The notes: generated by a model from the letters alone, not told the origin. Positions 1-12,290 are shown, numbered from the stretch's first letter. The stretch: DNA of 64,000 nucleotides from Quillaja saponaria (GCA_029379385.1 CM055617.1:13611532-13675531), one strand, 5' to 3'. A program made the numbers and translations.

Positions 1-265
1 AAATATTTTTTTTAACTTAAAAATAAATTATAAAAAATCAAAAGAAAAGGTTAAATAACACTCATAAAATTTTATTTTATAATTTCACCTTTTGGGTGCA
101 CTATTGAAACTCTAAATAGAAAATAATTTGAAGTGTCATTGTTTATAATAATCTAATAAACATATATTATATTTTGTATATTTTTTATTTACTTACAAAT
201 TTAAAATCTAAAATCTCTATATTGTACAGATGTCGAGTTCATACTAACTAGTACTCTCTCAAAAG
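1..265. other. AT-rich spacer, no feature seen
   Basis: AT-rich sequence with no convincing open reading frame or repeat boundary. It leads into the short SINE-like insertion that follows. Confidence 0.5.
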
Positions 266-277
266 AAATTCCATGCT

Positions 278-370
278 ACCACCAAGAGCTTAGCTCAAGA
301 GGTTGGTACCCGTCTCTCCACTCCTTAATATCGAGTTTAAGCACTCCTAATGCACCCAAAAAAAAAAAAA
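278..370 (+). mobile_element. Short SINE-like retroposon with poly(A) tail
   Basis: A roughly 90-bp insertion bounded by near-perfect 12-bp direct repeats: AAATTCCATGCT at 266-277 and AAATTCCATACT at 368-379 (one mismatch). It ends in an A-tract (358-370). Near its start is TAGCTCAAGAGG (291-302), resembling a pol III A box, and further on is a degenerate B-box-like stretch around 332-345. An A box, a B box, an A-tail and a long target duplication together describe a tRNA-derived SINE mobilised by LINE machinery. It is shorter than most plant SINEs, so it may be 5'- or internally truncated. The B box is weak, which limits confidence. Confidence 0.55.
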
Positions 371-379
371 TTCCATACT

Positions 380-1389
380 TGTGAGTCCCATTTGCATTTG
401 GAGCATTTCAATTGGCATTTCTACTAAGCTTAATTAATACTAAAATTTTAAGAAGAATAAAATTTTGACATTTTTAGTAATAATTTTTCGGGTTTGGCAG
501 AAAATAAATTTAATGCCTTTTTACTCGTTTAGTTTTTAATTTTTCAATAATTAATCGCACATGCACGGCTCTTAGAAGAAAACTAAAATAAAGAGAATAA
601 ACAACACTCATGCACATAATATTGGAATTTCATTATTTGAAAAAAGATAAAATGTCAAACTACTCTATTGAAGTTACAATTCACTAAAATTTAGAAGGTT
701 CATCATACCCATGAATTATCTATTCGATTTGTAATAATTCATTAAATATCGAATTAAACATAACTTTTTTATTTGAGTTACAATTAGTGAATATATTCCT
801 AAATATCATCCAAATTAGTTATTAAATCTAATAAATGAACTTTTAAAAAAAGATTAAACTATCATAGTCATAAGTTTTTTTGTCTCTCGCTTTTATCTCT
901 TAATTCTTCTTTTATCTTTTATATTTTTAGCAATTGAATTCTCCATATTTATTCAATTTCAACATATATATTTTAAAATAATTTTAATACAATAATAAAG
1001 AAACAAAAAGTTTGATTAAAATATTATCATTATAACAAAAATTGAAACAATAACTTATATGGTTTCTACAAATGAGTAAAATAATATTAGTAAATGTATT
1101 GATACTTAAATATTAATTATGACAAGAAAATAAAAATTACAAAGGATTTAAATATTGTCATGTATGCTAAAATTGAATCAATATATAGAATTTTAACTTC
1201 ATAGGAAAAGAAGAAGAAGATATATAGAAATGAGAAAACATTAAAAAAAGAAAAAAAAGACCTTATAATAAGGGTAATTTAGTATTTTTCTTGAGTTAAT
1301 TTGTTAGATTAATGATTAATTTAGATGATTTGGAACTATTTGTAAATTATTTATAATTTAATAAGAATATTATGCATCTAATTGAATAG
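380..1389. other. AT-rich intergenic stretch, nothing recognised
   Basis: Very AT-rich sequence with many short homopolymer runs and stop codons in all frames. No gene, repeat boundary or tandem array could be supported. Confidence 0.5.
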
Positions 1390-1556
1390 TGATAGTATAA
1401 TATTATATCAATCTAATAATATTATTATACGTGACATGGTCAACATATAATGGTTTTGTTAGAACTTTAATTGCCACCATTAGTATCATATTAATATTAT
1501 AACAGAGGTCATTACTATATAAAAGGGTCAAAACCTCAAAACAAAACATGTTATAT

Positions 1557-4500
1557 TGTTATAACTCGATAGTCTAATATACATTTTAGGATGTTGTATG
1601 TGGATTATCATGAATACATAAATAATTTTTTTTATATAATTAATTAAAATAACAGGATATTTATATATATATATATTGGTAAACTAAAGTCCACTACCTT
1701 ATTAGTTGACTTGGACTTAGATTTTATTCCATAAGGATTGCATTAACAAGTAAAATTAATATAAAATAATAATAATAAGTTAGAGAACAATGATTGATAT
1801 TGATATATATATACATGATTGAATAAATATTTTACTTCACATTTTAAGAATTAATTTAGGCCATGAAGTTATATTATTATATTATTCTTTGGTCACCTTT
1901 TCTTCCCCCTTCCTTGAACCGACTAAGATGTATTGTTCTCCTTTTATTGTCTTTGTCGTCCCCGGTCTCGGGAGAGTTGTATTTTCTTGGTTGGTGGCCG
2001 AGAGTTCTAGCACCTTTAGCAGCAGGAATTCCACTCTTTGGCAAATCTTACTTGCAGCAAACTCTTTCTTTTTTTCTTTTTTTTTTCCTCACGTTGGAAG
2101 GAGGGGTGAGTAAGTTGAAGGGTATTGGCTGTGGAAATTTGAAGGGATAGCAATCCCCATTTTTTTGTCCAGCCACGTAGAGGAGACCTGCCATCATTTC
2201 CTTTGGGAGTTAGCTTTCTCTTGCCTTGAGGATGGTGGCGTTTTACTGGCTGATTGTTTGAATAAGTGAAAGGTATGGTTTGATGGTACTTAATAGTTGT
2301 GTTTTAATGTAAAAAAGAAAAGAGTTGATGTGTGGTTGTGTGAGAAGAACAAAGCAACTATGGATTGAAGCTAAATTATCAAGTGTTGTCCCTATGCTAG
2401 CAGTAACTTGATCGCCTAAGCTTTTCCTCATAAGCGGCTGTAAATGAAGAAAAGAGAGGTTTGTATCTCTTTAGCGTCACGGTAACGGGGGAAGTTTGGA
2501 AGTACAGAAAATCTTCTTGCCATAAGTCTTATATAGGTGGATTATGATGGATTTTAGTTAAAATTTAATTATGCTAAGTTTTATACTTGTAGATTATTTA
2601 TGCATGGGGTATTAAAGTAAAGATTTATAACAAAGCAGCTTATTTATGTAGAGAGTTAAGATGATCAAATTTAGCTTTAGAGTGTTTTATTAGTGGTTAT
2701 ATATGAACTAAATCATAGATAAAGTTAAGGATTACATGAATTTAAACTAGAGGTAAGAATGAAAGTTAAGAAGAATAAAGGATAGCTTTAAAAATCATAG
2801 GAACTAGAAATGAGTAAATTAAAAACTTAATTATATTTAGGATGAGAATGTATAGTTTTAACTCTTGAATAACTTTAGGTAATTAAATTAAGTCTAATTA
2901 AAGGATAGGGATACTAGTAATATAAGGAATTATAAAGTTATACCTATCATATTGGAAGGTATGTAAGTATATAAACTCCAAAGTCACATGTAGAAGGAAA
3001 TATGCATTCCATGCGTTAACCAAATTTCTTAAAGAACTTAAATGTTATTATACAAATAGAAGTTGATTTACATAAATACTTTTAGAAATAGTGAATTGAG
3101 AATTAGGGAATTAATCATGAAGTAATTATTTTAAATAATATATAAAGTGATGATATTCAGTTACGGATCGTGTTGAGGACATTCTGACACCTTCGCAGAC
3201 TAGATGGACTGACGAACTACGTCCTTGATCCTTGTAAGTGAATTACGTGCACTTTGGTTGCCAGATAATTAAGTGAAATAATTTATGTGAATTTGAGTAT
3301 TTGAATTATGTTTGTTATTTGATATTGTTTATGGTTGATAAGGGCCAACAAAGTAAAATTTTCCGAGAAATGATTTTTATATCCAAAATTCAAATCCACG
3401 TGCACCTATGATATTTTGGCTTGAAATTTTGATTCTAATAAATATTTTAAAAAGAATAAAGTGCTTAGTCCCGATGCGATGGATTATGTACGGAGATTAA
3501 TTTGTTGTGCGGGTGTGTAAATGCCCAGTGGGGGGAGATTTTTGTTGTGCGGGGTTAAGTTACTAAGTTGACACTTTGTTTGCTTTGAGTTATTTGATTT
3601 TTTGGTTTGAATTGTGAATTCTGAGTATTCAATTGCTTTGTCTATCTTGTGAATCATGGAAATTGTGATTTTATGATGAATACAAGTACATACGTGTACT
3701 TTGAAATTAAGACTTGAATATGGTTACATGAGATTAAGTAATGATATGTTCTTATGCTTTGATTGATGCTATTACCTTCAGGGTACGTTGTTTGCTCACT
3801 GAGTCCGTGAGACTCACTATTTTTCTATTATTATTTTTTTAGCAACAAGAATTTGGGATATTGCTTTGACGAGCTCGGGACCTGCCGATAGAGTACGGTA
3901 ATGTATTTTTCAGGATCTCATACTTGAAGTCAATAATAAAAGTTTGCAGTTAGAGGTGGCAACGAGCTGAGATTGAGTTGAGCTTTGGCAAAGCTTAGCT
4001 CGCTAAAGCTCGACTCGGCTTACGTTCGATAAGGGCTCTCCAGCCTAAGCTTGTTAAGTGCTCGTGAGCCTAACCCCAAGCTCAAGCTCAGCTCGTTAAG
4101 GGCTCTTGAAAGTTTTCTGAAAATTCTAAGAAGATTCTATAGTCAAAATGAGTTGAATCCATGACTTAGTAACTTTTTGCATAACTTAACACTAAACCAA
4201 GTTACAACTTATGTTAAATTTTGTCTGCAATTAAATTTATTATAAATTTATATAAGTATATAAGTAATAAAAAATTTATTAAGTCAAGCCGGCTCACGAG
4301 CTTACGAGCAGAGCTCTGGAAAGATTGAGGTCGGCTCGTTTTACTAAACGAGCTCAAAATAAAACTCAAGATCTGCTCGTTAATTAGTAAACGAGTCGAG
4401 CTTGAGCCAAGCCTTTAAAGAGACAGCTCACGAGCAGCTCGCGAGCTAGCTCGGCTCATTGCCAGCCCTATTTGCAGTCACACTAAAGCTATGTGTTGTA

Positions 4501-4785
4501 TGATTTTGTGTGGTGTAATAGTCTAGTTGTTTGTTATTGTTTATGATATTGCTGAAGTGAAGCTCCTTTGTGTGTATTATAATCATTATGGTTTAGTGGT
4601 ATGTAAACAAGATTATGTGGTTGTATTTTTGGGCATGTTTCAGATTACAGGGAACCTCTGCCAAAATTTTTAGTAAATGTTATATGTTCAATAACAAGTC
4701 TAGGTTTTTAATTTAATTCATTAAAGTTTTTCTTGGTTTTAAATATAATGGTTATCTAATCCATGCCTCCGTGAAGGGTGTGACA
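1557..4785 (+). mobile_element. Ty3/gypsy-type solo LTR, nested in the 5' LTR of E1
   Basis: Starts TGTTATAACTCGATAGTC and ends GGGTGTGACA, the same termini as the solo LTR at 55587-58815 (opposite strand). Flanking pentamers are TATAT (1552-1556) and TGTAT (4786-4790), a 4/5 match that fits an aged target duplication. Sequence around 3160-3600 and 4600-4785 is recognisably the reverse complement of the LTR sequence at 55.6-56.7 and 62.2-63.3 kb. No internal coding region is present, so this is a solo LTR left by recombination between the two LTRs. About 2.7 kb is LTR; the rest is the nested MITE. Small open frames at 1863-2150 and 1889-2113 lie in it and are not convincing genes. Confidence 0.65.
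3951..4470. mobile_element. hAT-type MITE with perfect 8-bp target duplication
   Basis: A 520-bp insertion flanked by perfect direct repeats TTTGCAGT (3943-3950 and 4471-4478). The 8-bp length is diagnostic of hAT transposons. Termini are TAGAGGTGGCAA and, read inward from the other end, TAGGGCTGGCAA: 12-bp inverted repeats with two mismatches. The interior is rich in GAGCTCG/CGAGC motifs, as in a widespread class of plant hAT MITEs. It has no transposase frame, so it was moved in trans. It interrupts the gypsy solo LTR, making it the youngest layer of this nest. Confidence 0.85.
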
Positions 4786-5399
4786 TGTATCTTATAACTT
4801 ATATATATATATATATATTATAACTTTTCATATTAGATCCTCTAATTGTATATTGACTTTGATATCGTAATTTTCACAAGTCTAATCTCTTTGCAAGTCA
4901 GTCACGTGTCCTCACTTAAGCTAGTCAAATTTATTTTTAACATTGGTGCCCTCCATCGGAACTCCATCTTATTTGGAACTTTGATCCCACTACCAAAACA
5001 AATCCCAAAAACTAGTTGATTATGTCAACAACACTACGAATATCAAAATCCCAATCTAAGAAGCCCATTTTTTGTTTCCTGTTCTTTACCTGTGAACTAT
5101 AAAGCTGGCTTTATCAAGAGGTTCATTCCAGCAGAATACAAAACAAATCTGGAAAAAGACTTGAATATCTGGTCTTGATTATAGCTTCTATTCACGAAAA
5201 GCTGAAATCAAGCGTCTTGTGGAGGCTGAAGGCATTCTGTATACTTACATCTCCTACAATTATTTTATTTGCTTCCTTCACTTGTTCAGTAAGACCTAAT
5301 AGAAACGGATTAATTGAACACTTGGATCCCTCATTAAGAAGCCTGGCAGCAACTCAATCCAGTGTGGCCTGGCAGGTTCGGCCTAAGTCCAACTGCCCA

Positions 5400-5880
5400 G
5401 CCTAGGATCTAACAGGTTTGTATAATTTCTATTGGGTCCTTAAACCTTTATATGTTTACATAAATGACCCAAATGTTTAATATATTTGTATATATGACCC
5501 AAATTTTTATATTTTTATGAATTTGGACCAAATTGTTATAATTTTCAATATTAGGCCAACATACTTTTATAATTACATAAGTGACAAAAAAAATTCAATA
5601 ATCTACAGAATTACCACAAACTCTTTGATATTTTACAAAATTACCCTTAAATTCATGTTAATAGCCTAAATGCTTCTAAGTAATTATACATAGACCCTAA
5701 ACTCATATTTTCATATAAACCTCCTGAACAATTTTAGAAAATCACATATAGGCTCCTGGATTCTATATTTTCATATAGGTGACCTAGATAATTTTGAAAT
5801 TTTATGAGTATATCCTTAGATTTTATAATTGCATATTAACAAAATTTATGTAAGTATCCTTATTGACAAAATAAGTAGAA
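5400..5880. repeat. Degenerate periodic repeat inside E1
   Basis: Units of about 30-37 bp of the form GACCCAAAT followed by an AT-rich stretch (for example around 5467, 5497 and 5527) repeat with much divergence. A similar array in inverted orientation lies in E4 (about 28.56-29.2 kb), and each is preceded in its own orientation by comparable GC-richer leader sequence. This looks like untranslated leader sequence of related LTR elements, not a gene. Confidence 0.45.
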
Positions 5881-7694
5881 ATCTTAAATGATTATGTGGT
5901 CAGTACACTATCTTGATGTAAATTTATGGCCTTACAATAGGTCTTCAAAATTGAATATTATTTATAACAAAGAATATTAACATATTTGTGATAAATGGTG
6001 TGTGGAGGATGGTTTGATGTTTGTATAAATGTTGTGAATTTAATTTTTGGCTTGGATTGCGGCCAATAAAAATGATTTATTTATTATTTCAAACTCTAAT
6101 CAACTGATGATCGAGTTATATTTATTATTGAGTGCTTGATAAATGTTTCAAGTAATTAGCATACAACTTAGTACAGAAAAGCAAAAACTATAGAGGTCAA
6201 GTGACGTATGCAAAAGGAAAATATTCCTCCTTTACATCGTAAGCTACCTACAGCTTGAGGTCAAATTTCAAACTCAAACGGTCAACACCCTGTGAACGGT
6301 AAACTATGAATTTGTTAAAAAATTATTGAGTTATTTTCAGCAAGATATTCTCCATATGTGAATTTAACAAATTTGTTGTTGAGTTTGTCTTTTCAGTAGC
6401 AATTATAAATATATTTAAGAAAAATCTTTGTGCACAAAGTCACCAAATCAAGATGAGCTAATTGCCTTCAACACAAAAGAAGCTATCGCCCACCGTCATA
6501 ACAAACAGTTGAAAATAGCCCATACACAGCTTTTTAGCTAATGACAGTCCTTGGTAAGAGTGGCATCTAATATGTTTTTCCTTGCGACTATAAAGGTTTA
6601 GGTACAGTAGCCCGACCCCCAGGAGAGGCATAAGCAGCTTTCAACGAGGCTCTTGGATACTAAATTGCCAAAGGTATTGTGTTTTCACCCGACCTTGAGA
6701 AAGAGCCTGAGGAGATGACACACGGCTAGAACGTCTATAGTCATACTCAGGGTGGGAAGCATAAGCTAAAAAGCCAGCACTCAGGCAAAGTACCTAAACA
6801 AATCAAGTGGCTATGAATCCAAAACATTATCTACAAGCTTAGGTCTTCGCCTAAAATGCTACAACATTAGCAAACAATCTCAAGTTTTCACCCATATTTC
6901 TTAAAGTAAGTATGCTATTTACTTCTGTACAATTTAATACAACTGAATATTAGTCCCCATCAACAGGCAAAAATTATGCATAAACTGCTATCATAATAAG
7001 TCTAAACTTCTCAATTTGTACTAAAAAATATGGGAGTAATAAGGTAGAGTAGGTGGAGTGGAGTGGGATAAGTTATAAGGTGGAATATAGCATAGCATCA
7101 AGACCAGTGATAAAACATCAATCAATGATATCATCAAAAATTTCAAAAATTTTAGCATAAAAAGTGCACCCTGTAAATAAGAAACACGGCCAAGTATATA
7201 GTCTATTTATTTTTAAGCACCAATTCTAATCGAGATTTATTCAACTACTAGTTCAAGCCCCTACACTTCTTAAACTCGTTTTTGGTGGGCTAGTGATGAT
7301 ACAGAATTATAACAGTCCAATAAGATTGTTACATGTGGCTGGATCAAGGTATACCAGACCGATCTGAACTGTAACTGGCACAATTAATATTTCATCAATA
7401 TTATAATGGCCATCATCATGTTTGATTATAACTGTAACTGTCGTCATAACTATTTAATTAATACTATGACACGTGGCACAATCTTATTGGCCACTACATT
7501 CTATATAAAGGGGTTGAAACCCCAATGGTAAAGCAAGTTATTCCTCTTAGTCATACTCTTTATAGCTTTTGAGCTTGTACACTTTGATTAGATACTAATT
7601 TAATTGTCAGAGTTTTCATATTTCCAAATGATCACCTTCTTTCCAGATCAACCACGTGGATGACAACTCAGCCTTGTCAAATCCAGTTTTAACA

Positions 7695-8470
7695 ACAAGG
7701 TATAGGTAATTGCAATGTTAGATTTGTGGAAACTCCCCTTTACATGGAAATAGAAATATAGTAAGGCTAAGACAAACAAAGCTAAGGAAAGAAATCGGGA
7801 TAAGTATCCGATTTTATTTCTGTCATATATGAAATGAAGTTTGGACTCCAACACCTATAAGGCATCAAATGCAATTATCATAAGAAAAAACTACCGAATG
7901 ATCAAGCTCTCATGACCCTAGCAAACAGAGAGGATAGCTGAAAGTTTCAAAAACATAATGAGCATATAACACTACTTTAAGATAGTCCATTTCCACATCC
8001 AGTACTTCCTTATTTTCATGTGTGTCCTATTCTTTCAAAATGACATTTAAAGTTATTGGAAGGTTTTCCTGTCTAGCTACTTGATATATTCATTAACAGT
8101 TTATAGTTAAGTCCAGGGTCTGGTTTTCTCATGAAGGAATCTTGAATGCTATCCAGGCATGTGAGATACAAAGCATAAGTTTGCTCCCAACACTTAGCTA
8201 CTCCAATAATGAAGATGAGGGTAGTTAGGTTCCACAACTTGTTATAAGGGAAAGATAAAAGGAAGATATACTCAGCTAAAAGGAAATGGAAGATAAAGCT
8301 GATCACATACCTTGGCCACAACTTATTATCTTCTAGAGCAAATGCAGTTAAGTTGTCCGCACCTCTAAGGTGTACTAAAGGAAAAGACACCTAGAAAGCC
8401 ATGAGTTGGAAATCAACATTGTTGCCTATATTGTTATTTGTGTTATCTGTGATCAACCTGGTATACATAA
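7695..8470 (-). pseudogene. DUF4220-family membrane protein pseudogene, copy A (fragment)
   Basis: Read on the minus strand from about 8470 down to 7695, the conceptual protein resembles plant DUF4220/DUF594 proteins, a large family of multi-pass membrane proteins of unknown function. Visible family-like segments are VHLRGADNLTAFALEDNKLW, then FPYNKLWNLTTLIFIIGVAK, then CLDSIQDSFMRKPDPGLNY (8073-8390), and a hydrophobic stretch containing RFLSLALFVLALLYFYF with ITYTLLL (7648-7854). It is broken: TAG at 8391-8393 sits where the family typically has Trp in an AFWxPFLL-like segment, and the two hydrophobic blocks are in different frames. The C-terminal half is absent because E1 abuts at 7695. 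A second copy lies at 16.15-17.29 kb. Assignment rests on recalled family motifs and not on a search. Confidence 0.65.
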
Positions 8471-9035
8471 TATAATATAATAATACATTTATTAAAATTT
8501 GGTAGGGGTATAACTCAAAAAGTATTTATTTTAAGTATAGGGATCTGTAATTGAAAAGAATATCAAATAATGCTAACTCGTGAAAATTAAATAAACCTAA
8601 ATTTTATTAATATTAGGGATCTATAATTGAAAAGAATATTCTTATTTCGTGGCCTCTCTGAAAATAAGACAACTCAAACTCAATGTTGTCTTCTGAAATA
8701 CAAGTATTGAAAGAGCTGTCAGTGTATATATTTACCACAATCTTCTCTAACTTACCTCAATTTTTTTGAAATACTCATGCAAATTTAAATAAATACCCAA
8801 ATCACCCCAATTTTCTCCAATTACTCTAATTACCTTATCAATTTTTTTTTTAAAATTATCACAATTTTCTCCATCTTATCTATCATCTAATCTTATAAAA
8901 GGACTCACATAAGTCTTAAAATTTTTTCCCCTTATTGTTTCTTACAGTACTAAAGAGTAATAAATGGTCCAGTTATAACCCTATTCTATAATTTGTTAAC
9001 CTATTGTAATTTTCATAATTATTATTAATTCTAGG
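8471..9035. repeat. Duplicated segment copy A, upstream part
   Basis: Non-coding sequence that aligns in direct orientation with about 17.92-18.46 kb. Shared blocks include AACTCAAACTCAATGTTGTC, CAATTTTCTCCAATTACTC and CTTATAAAAGGACTC. It lies upstream of the minus-strand DUF4220 pseudogene. Similarity stops at CTAGG (9031-9035), where E2 is inserted, and resumes at 12215. Confidence 0.7.
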
Positions 9036-12000
9036 TGATAATATAGGATTATACAATCCAATGATATTATTGCACGTGACTGGATCAAGGTATAACATAC
9101 TGATCCAAATTAGAACTGTCACCATTAATTTCTTTTAATATTGTAACGGACGTCATTATTATTATAACAGACATATGATGGTCACAACTCCTATATAAAA
9201 GGCTCAAAACCTTAAAATAAAACAAGTTGTTCTCTCAAACCTTACTCTTTAAAGCTTTTCAGCTTTTATATTATGATCAAATATTGTCAAAAGGATCGCC
9301 TCTTTGAAAGTCAGTCATATGGAAGAAACCTTAGTTTATTAAATTCAGTTTGAACATTGACACCGTTCGTGTAAATCCATCGGATTTAGATTTTTCGATC
9401 TTACCCCATAACGATCCAGGAATTGCAAAAAATAATAGATTTATTTTCTCTGAATTAGCTCATACCGCCATATTCATCCCTTCAACATCAGAATCCTTTC
9501 TCTAGTCATATCAAGTCTTTTTGTTGCACTTTCCAGCATACCAAAGCCATTTCAAAACCACGTGCCATCCCATTGTCATGTTTAGGCTCAGTACGTTTGC
9601 AAAGCTAGACCAGTTCTGGACCAATTCCCCAAGTATGTAATGACCAAGTAATAAACAATTTATTTTTGACCTTTCACATAGACTTTTGGTCCAAGCTGGA
9701 CATAAGTTCAGTTATTGGACCGTTGGACCCAATCTTATTACATTCCTCCTCCCTACGATATTAAATGCATGGCCAGCTGTGAATTTATTTTCTTGGCATT
9801 AATGAATTAATGCTCTAAAAACCTAACATTTGAGTATTGATGGACTTTTAACAACCATAAAAAGAAAAGTGGTTGTTATTTTTCACATTTATTTCATATG
9901 TGATAATTTCCTAATGTTTTCATGCCTTATTTATTCCCTTAATCAATGATATGTTAAAAGCATATTTATCATCTTGGCATAAAATTAAGCTTAAGACATG
10001 TTTATATATGGTGGCAAAAATAAGACTGGCCCTATTATTTGAAAGACAATCGCTTGGACCAAAATTTAATAAATTGCTAATTTGACTGTAGCATTACATG
10101 TATGGTTTATTTATGCCTTGCTCAAATTGCTTGGTAATAACAACGTATTAGCTTATGACATTATCCTATATCATGTTTTTATGAATCACATAAATGTACG
10201 GCCTTCCAACCGGCCCTTACAAATAAATATTTTCATCGAACAATATTACATATTTGTGGATTAGGTGTATGGAGGGTAGCTTAATGATTGGTGTTTAGTG
10301 GTTGACATATGTATAAGTGCATGATTTTGCTATTCGTTGCTCAGATTATTTCTTCATAAAAGTCAATTGTTTCCAATATTTACGCGATTTTATAAAAGAA
10401 ATGCTTATTTATCTCAAACTCAAGTTTATTGATGACCAAGTCATACTTATTATGGAAGTTTTTGATAAATGTTCAAGTGATTTAGCATACAATTTAGTAC
10501 AGAAAAGCAATATATATGGAGGCCAAGTAATGACCCCAAAATAAAAATATTTTTTCCCTTACATACTACTCGGGGTCAAATCTCAAGATTAAACGGTCAA
10601 AATCCGTGAATGATAAACCAAGAGTTTATACAAGTTGTTTAAAATATTATTGATTATTATGTCTAACAATATATTCTCACATTTGCAGATTTAATGAATT
10701 TCCTTTTGAGCTCAGCTTTTCAGCTGCAATCATAAATGTATTGCAGTAAAACTTTCTTGCACGAAGTCATTAAATCAAGATAAGCTCATCCCCTTTAATA
10801 CGGAATAGACTATTGCGCGCAGTCATAACAAATAGCTAAAAAGAGGCCATACATAGCTTTTCAGCTAGTGATAGTCCTTAGGAGGAGTGGTGTCCAATAT
10901 GTCCTCCATCCCAACTATAAAGGTCTAAGCATAATAGTCTGACCCCGAGGAGAGTAGTAAACAGCTTTTCAACTCTCCCAGCTTATTAGCAGGGCCATTC
11001 GAATACTAAATAGCCAAAGTTACTGGATTTTCACCTGACTTGGAGAGAGAGCTCGAGAAGATGAAACACGGCTAAAAAGCCTATAATCATACTTAGGGTG
11101 GTAGCACAGGCTAAAAAGCCGATGCCCAGACAAATCAGAATGGCTATAAAGCCAAAATATCAACAAAACAAGTTCGAGTTTTTACCTATATTGCTCAAAG
11201 CAAAGTAACTGTTTATTTTAATATATACAATTTAATACAACTGCATACTATTGGCAGCATAAGCTAAAAAGCTTACACTTGGGCAAAGCACCTAGATAAA
11301 TCATGTGGCTAAAAAGCCAAAACATCATTAATAAGCTTGGGTTTTCACTCGAATGCTACAACATCATCAAAAAGCTCGGGTTTTCATCCAGAATGCTATA
11401 ATATCAGCAAACAATATCGGGCTTTCACTCATATTGTTCAAAGCAAGGTATGTTATTTAATTCAGTACAGCTTAATACAGCTGCATATTAGTCCTCATCG
11501 ACGGGCGACAATTGAGCTTAAACTACTTTCATAACAAGCCAAAAATACTTAATTCGCGTTGAAAAATATAGGAGTAATAAGGTAGAGTAGTTATAAGGTA
11601 AAGTGAAATGGAGAAAGTTATAATGTGGAGTATAGCATAGCGTCAAGATCAGTGATAAAAATCACATCATCAATGTATCATATCAATGATAGCACCAAAA
11701 TTTCAAAAAACTTTAGTAAAAAAGTGCACCACGTAAACGGGGAACGTAGCCCAGGTATATGGTCCATAATATTTAGTTCAAGTTCATACGCTCCTTAAAC
11801 TTATTTTTGGGGGACTAGTGATAATACATGATTATAGTAATCCAATGATATTATTACACATGGCTGGATCAAGGTATAATAAACTGATTTGAACTGTAAC
11901 TGCCATTATCAATTTCTATTAATATTGTAACGATCGTCATTATCATCCATAATTATATAACAGATACCATTATTATATAATGGACGTCATTATTATTATA

Positions 12001-12214
12001 ACGGACATATGACATTTGCAATTCTTATATAAAGAGGCTCAAAATCTCAAAATAAAACAAGTTGTTCTCTCAAACCCTACTCTTTATAGTTTTTCAGCTT
12101 TTACACTCTGATCAAGTATTCTTTGGCATCAGAGTTTTCACAGGTCCAAATGACCGCCTCTTTACAAGTCAGTTATATGGAGGACATTTCAGCTAGTCAA
12201 ATTCAGTTTCAACA
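9036..12214 (+). mobile_element. E2: 3.2-kb non-autonomous LTR retrotransposon with confirmed empty site
   Basis: 5' LTR 9036-9356 (starts TGATAATATAGG, ends TTGAACA), PBS-like TTGACACCGTTCGTG at 9357-9371, G-rich polypurine tract TTTTTGGGGGACTAG (11804-11818), and 3' LTR 11819-12214 (starts TGATAATACATG, ends TTTCAACA). Target duplications are CTAGG (9031-9035) and TTAGG (12215-12219), 4/5 matched. The LTRs carry TATATAAA-type promoter sequence. The interior holds no gag or pol frame; the small frames at 10082-10264, 10317-10544 and 11337-11534 show no family similarity. It does contain repeated GCTAAAAAGC-type motifs shared with E1. The paralogous segment near 18456-18460 has one CTAGG and no insertion, which fixes the boundaries independently. 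Confidence 0.82.
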
Positions 12215-12290
12215 TTAGGAAATTTTTTTGGCTTAATTTTACAAATAATCATCTTATTTACCATACTTCAAAACCAAATCAAATAAATGA
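12215..12290. repeat. Duplicated segment copy A, part beyond E2
   Basis: TTAGGAAATTT followed by ACAAATAATCATCTTATTTACCATAC-like sequence aligns with 18456-18530 in copy B. It continues copy A on the far side of E2. Confidence 0.65.

Larger units (their letters stand above)
1390..7694 (+). mobile_element. E1: non-autonomous LTR retrotransposon, 5' LTR split by a nested insertion
   Basis: The 5' LTR starts TGATAGTATAA at 1390, is broken at 1556 by a 3.2-kb solo LTR, resumes at 4786 and ends TTAACA at 4942. A PBS-like stretch (TTGGTGCCCTCC, 4943-4954) follows, of the TTGGCGCC type seen in plant Ty3/gypsy elements. The 3' LTR (7294-7694) starts TGATGAT after a G-rich polypurine-like tract (TTGGTGGGC, 7282-7290) and ends TTTTAACA. 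Without the nested insertion the element is about 3.1 kb, matching the related E2. The LTRs share TGGATCAAGGTATA and TATATAAA-type promoter motifs with E2. The interior has no gag or pol reading frame. Flanking pentamers AATAG and ACAAG do not match well, so the two ends may derive from different insertions. Confidence 0.7.

Noticed and set aside
1925..1940. TGTAT followed by TGTTCTCC as an alternative left end of the gypsy solo LTR
   Set aside because: A 5-bp match is likely by chance; the start at 1557 matches the LTR terminus at 58815 and the break point in the E1 LTR.
1863..2150. Overlapping plus-strand frames at the left of the window
   Set aside because: They lie within the gypsy solo LTR and show no recognisable domain.
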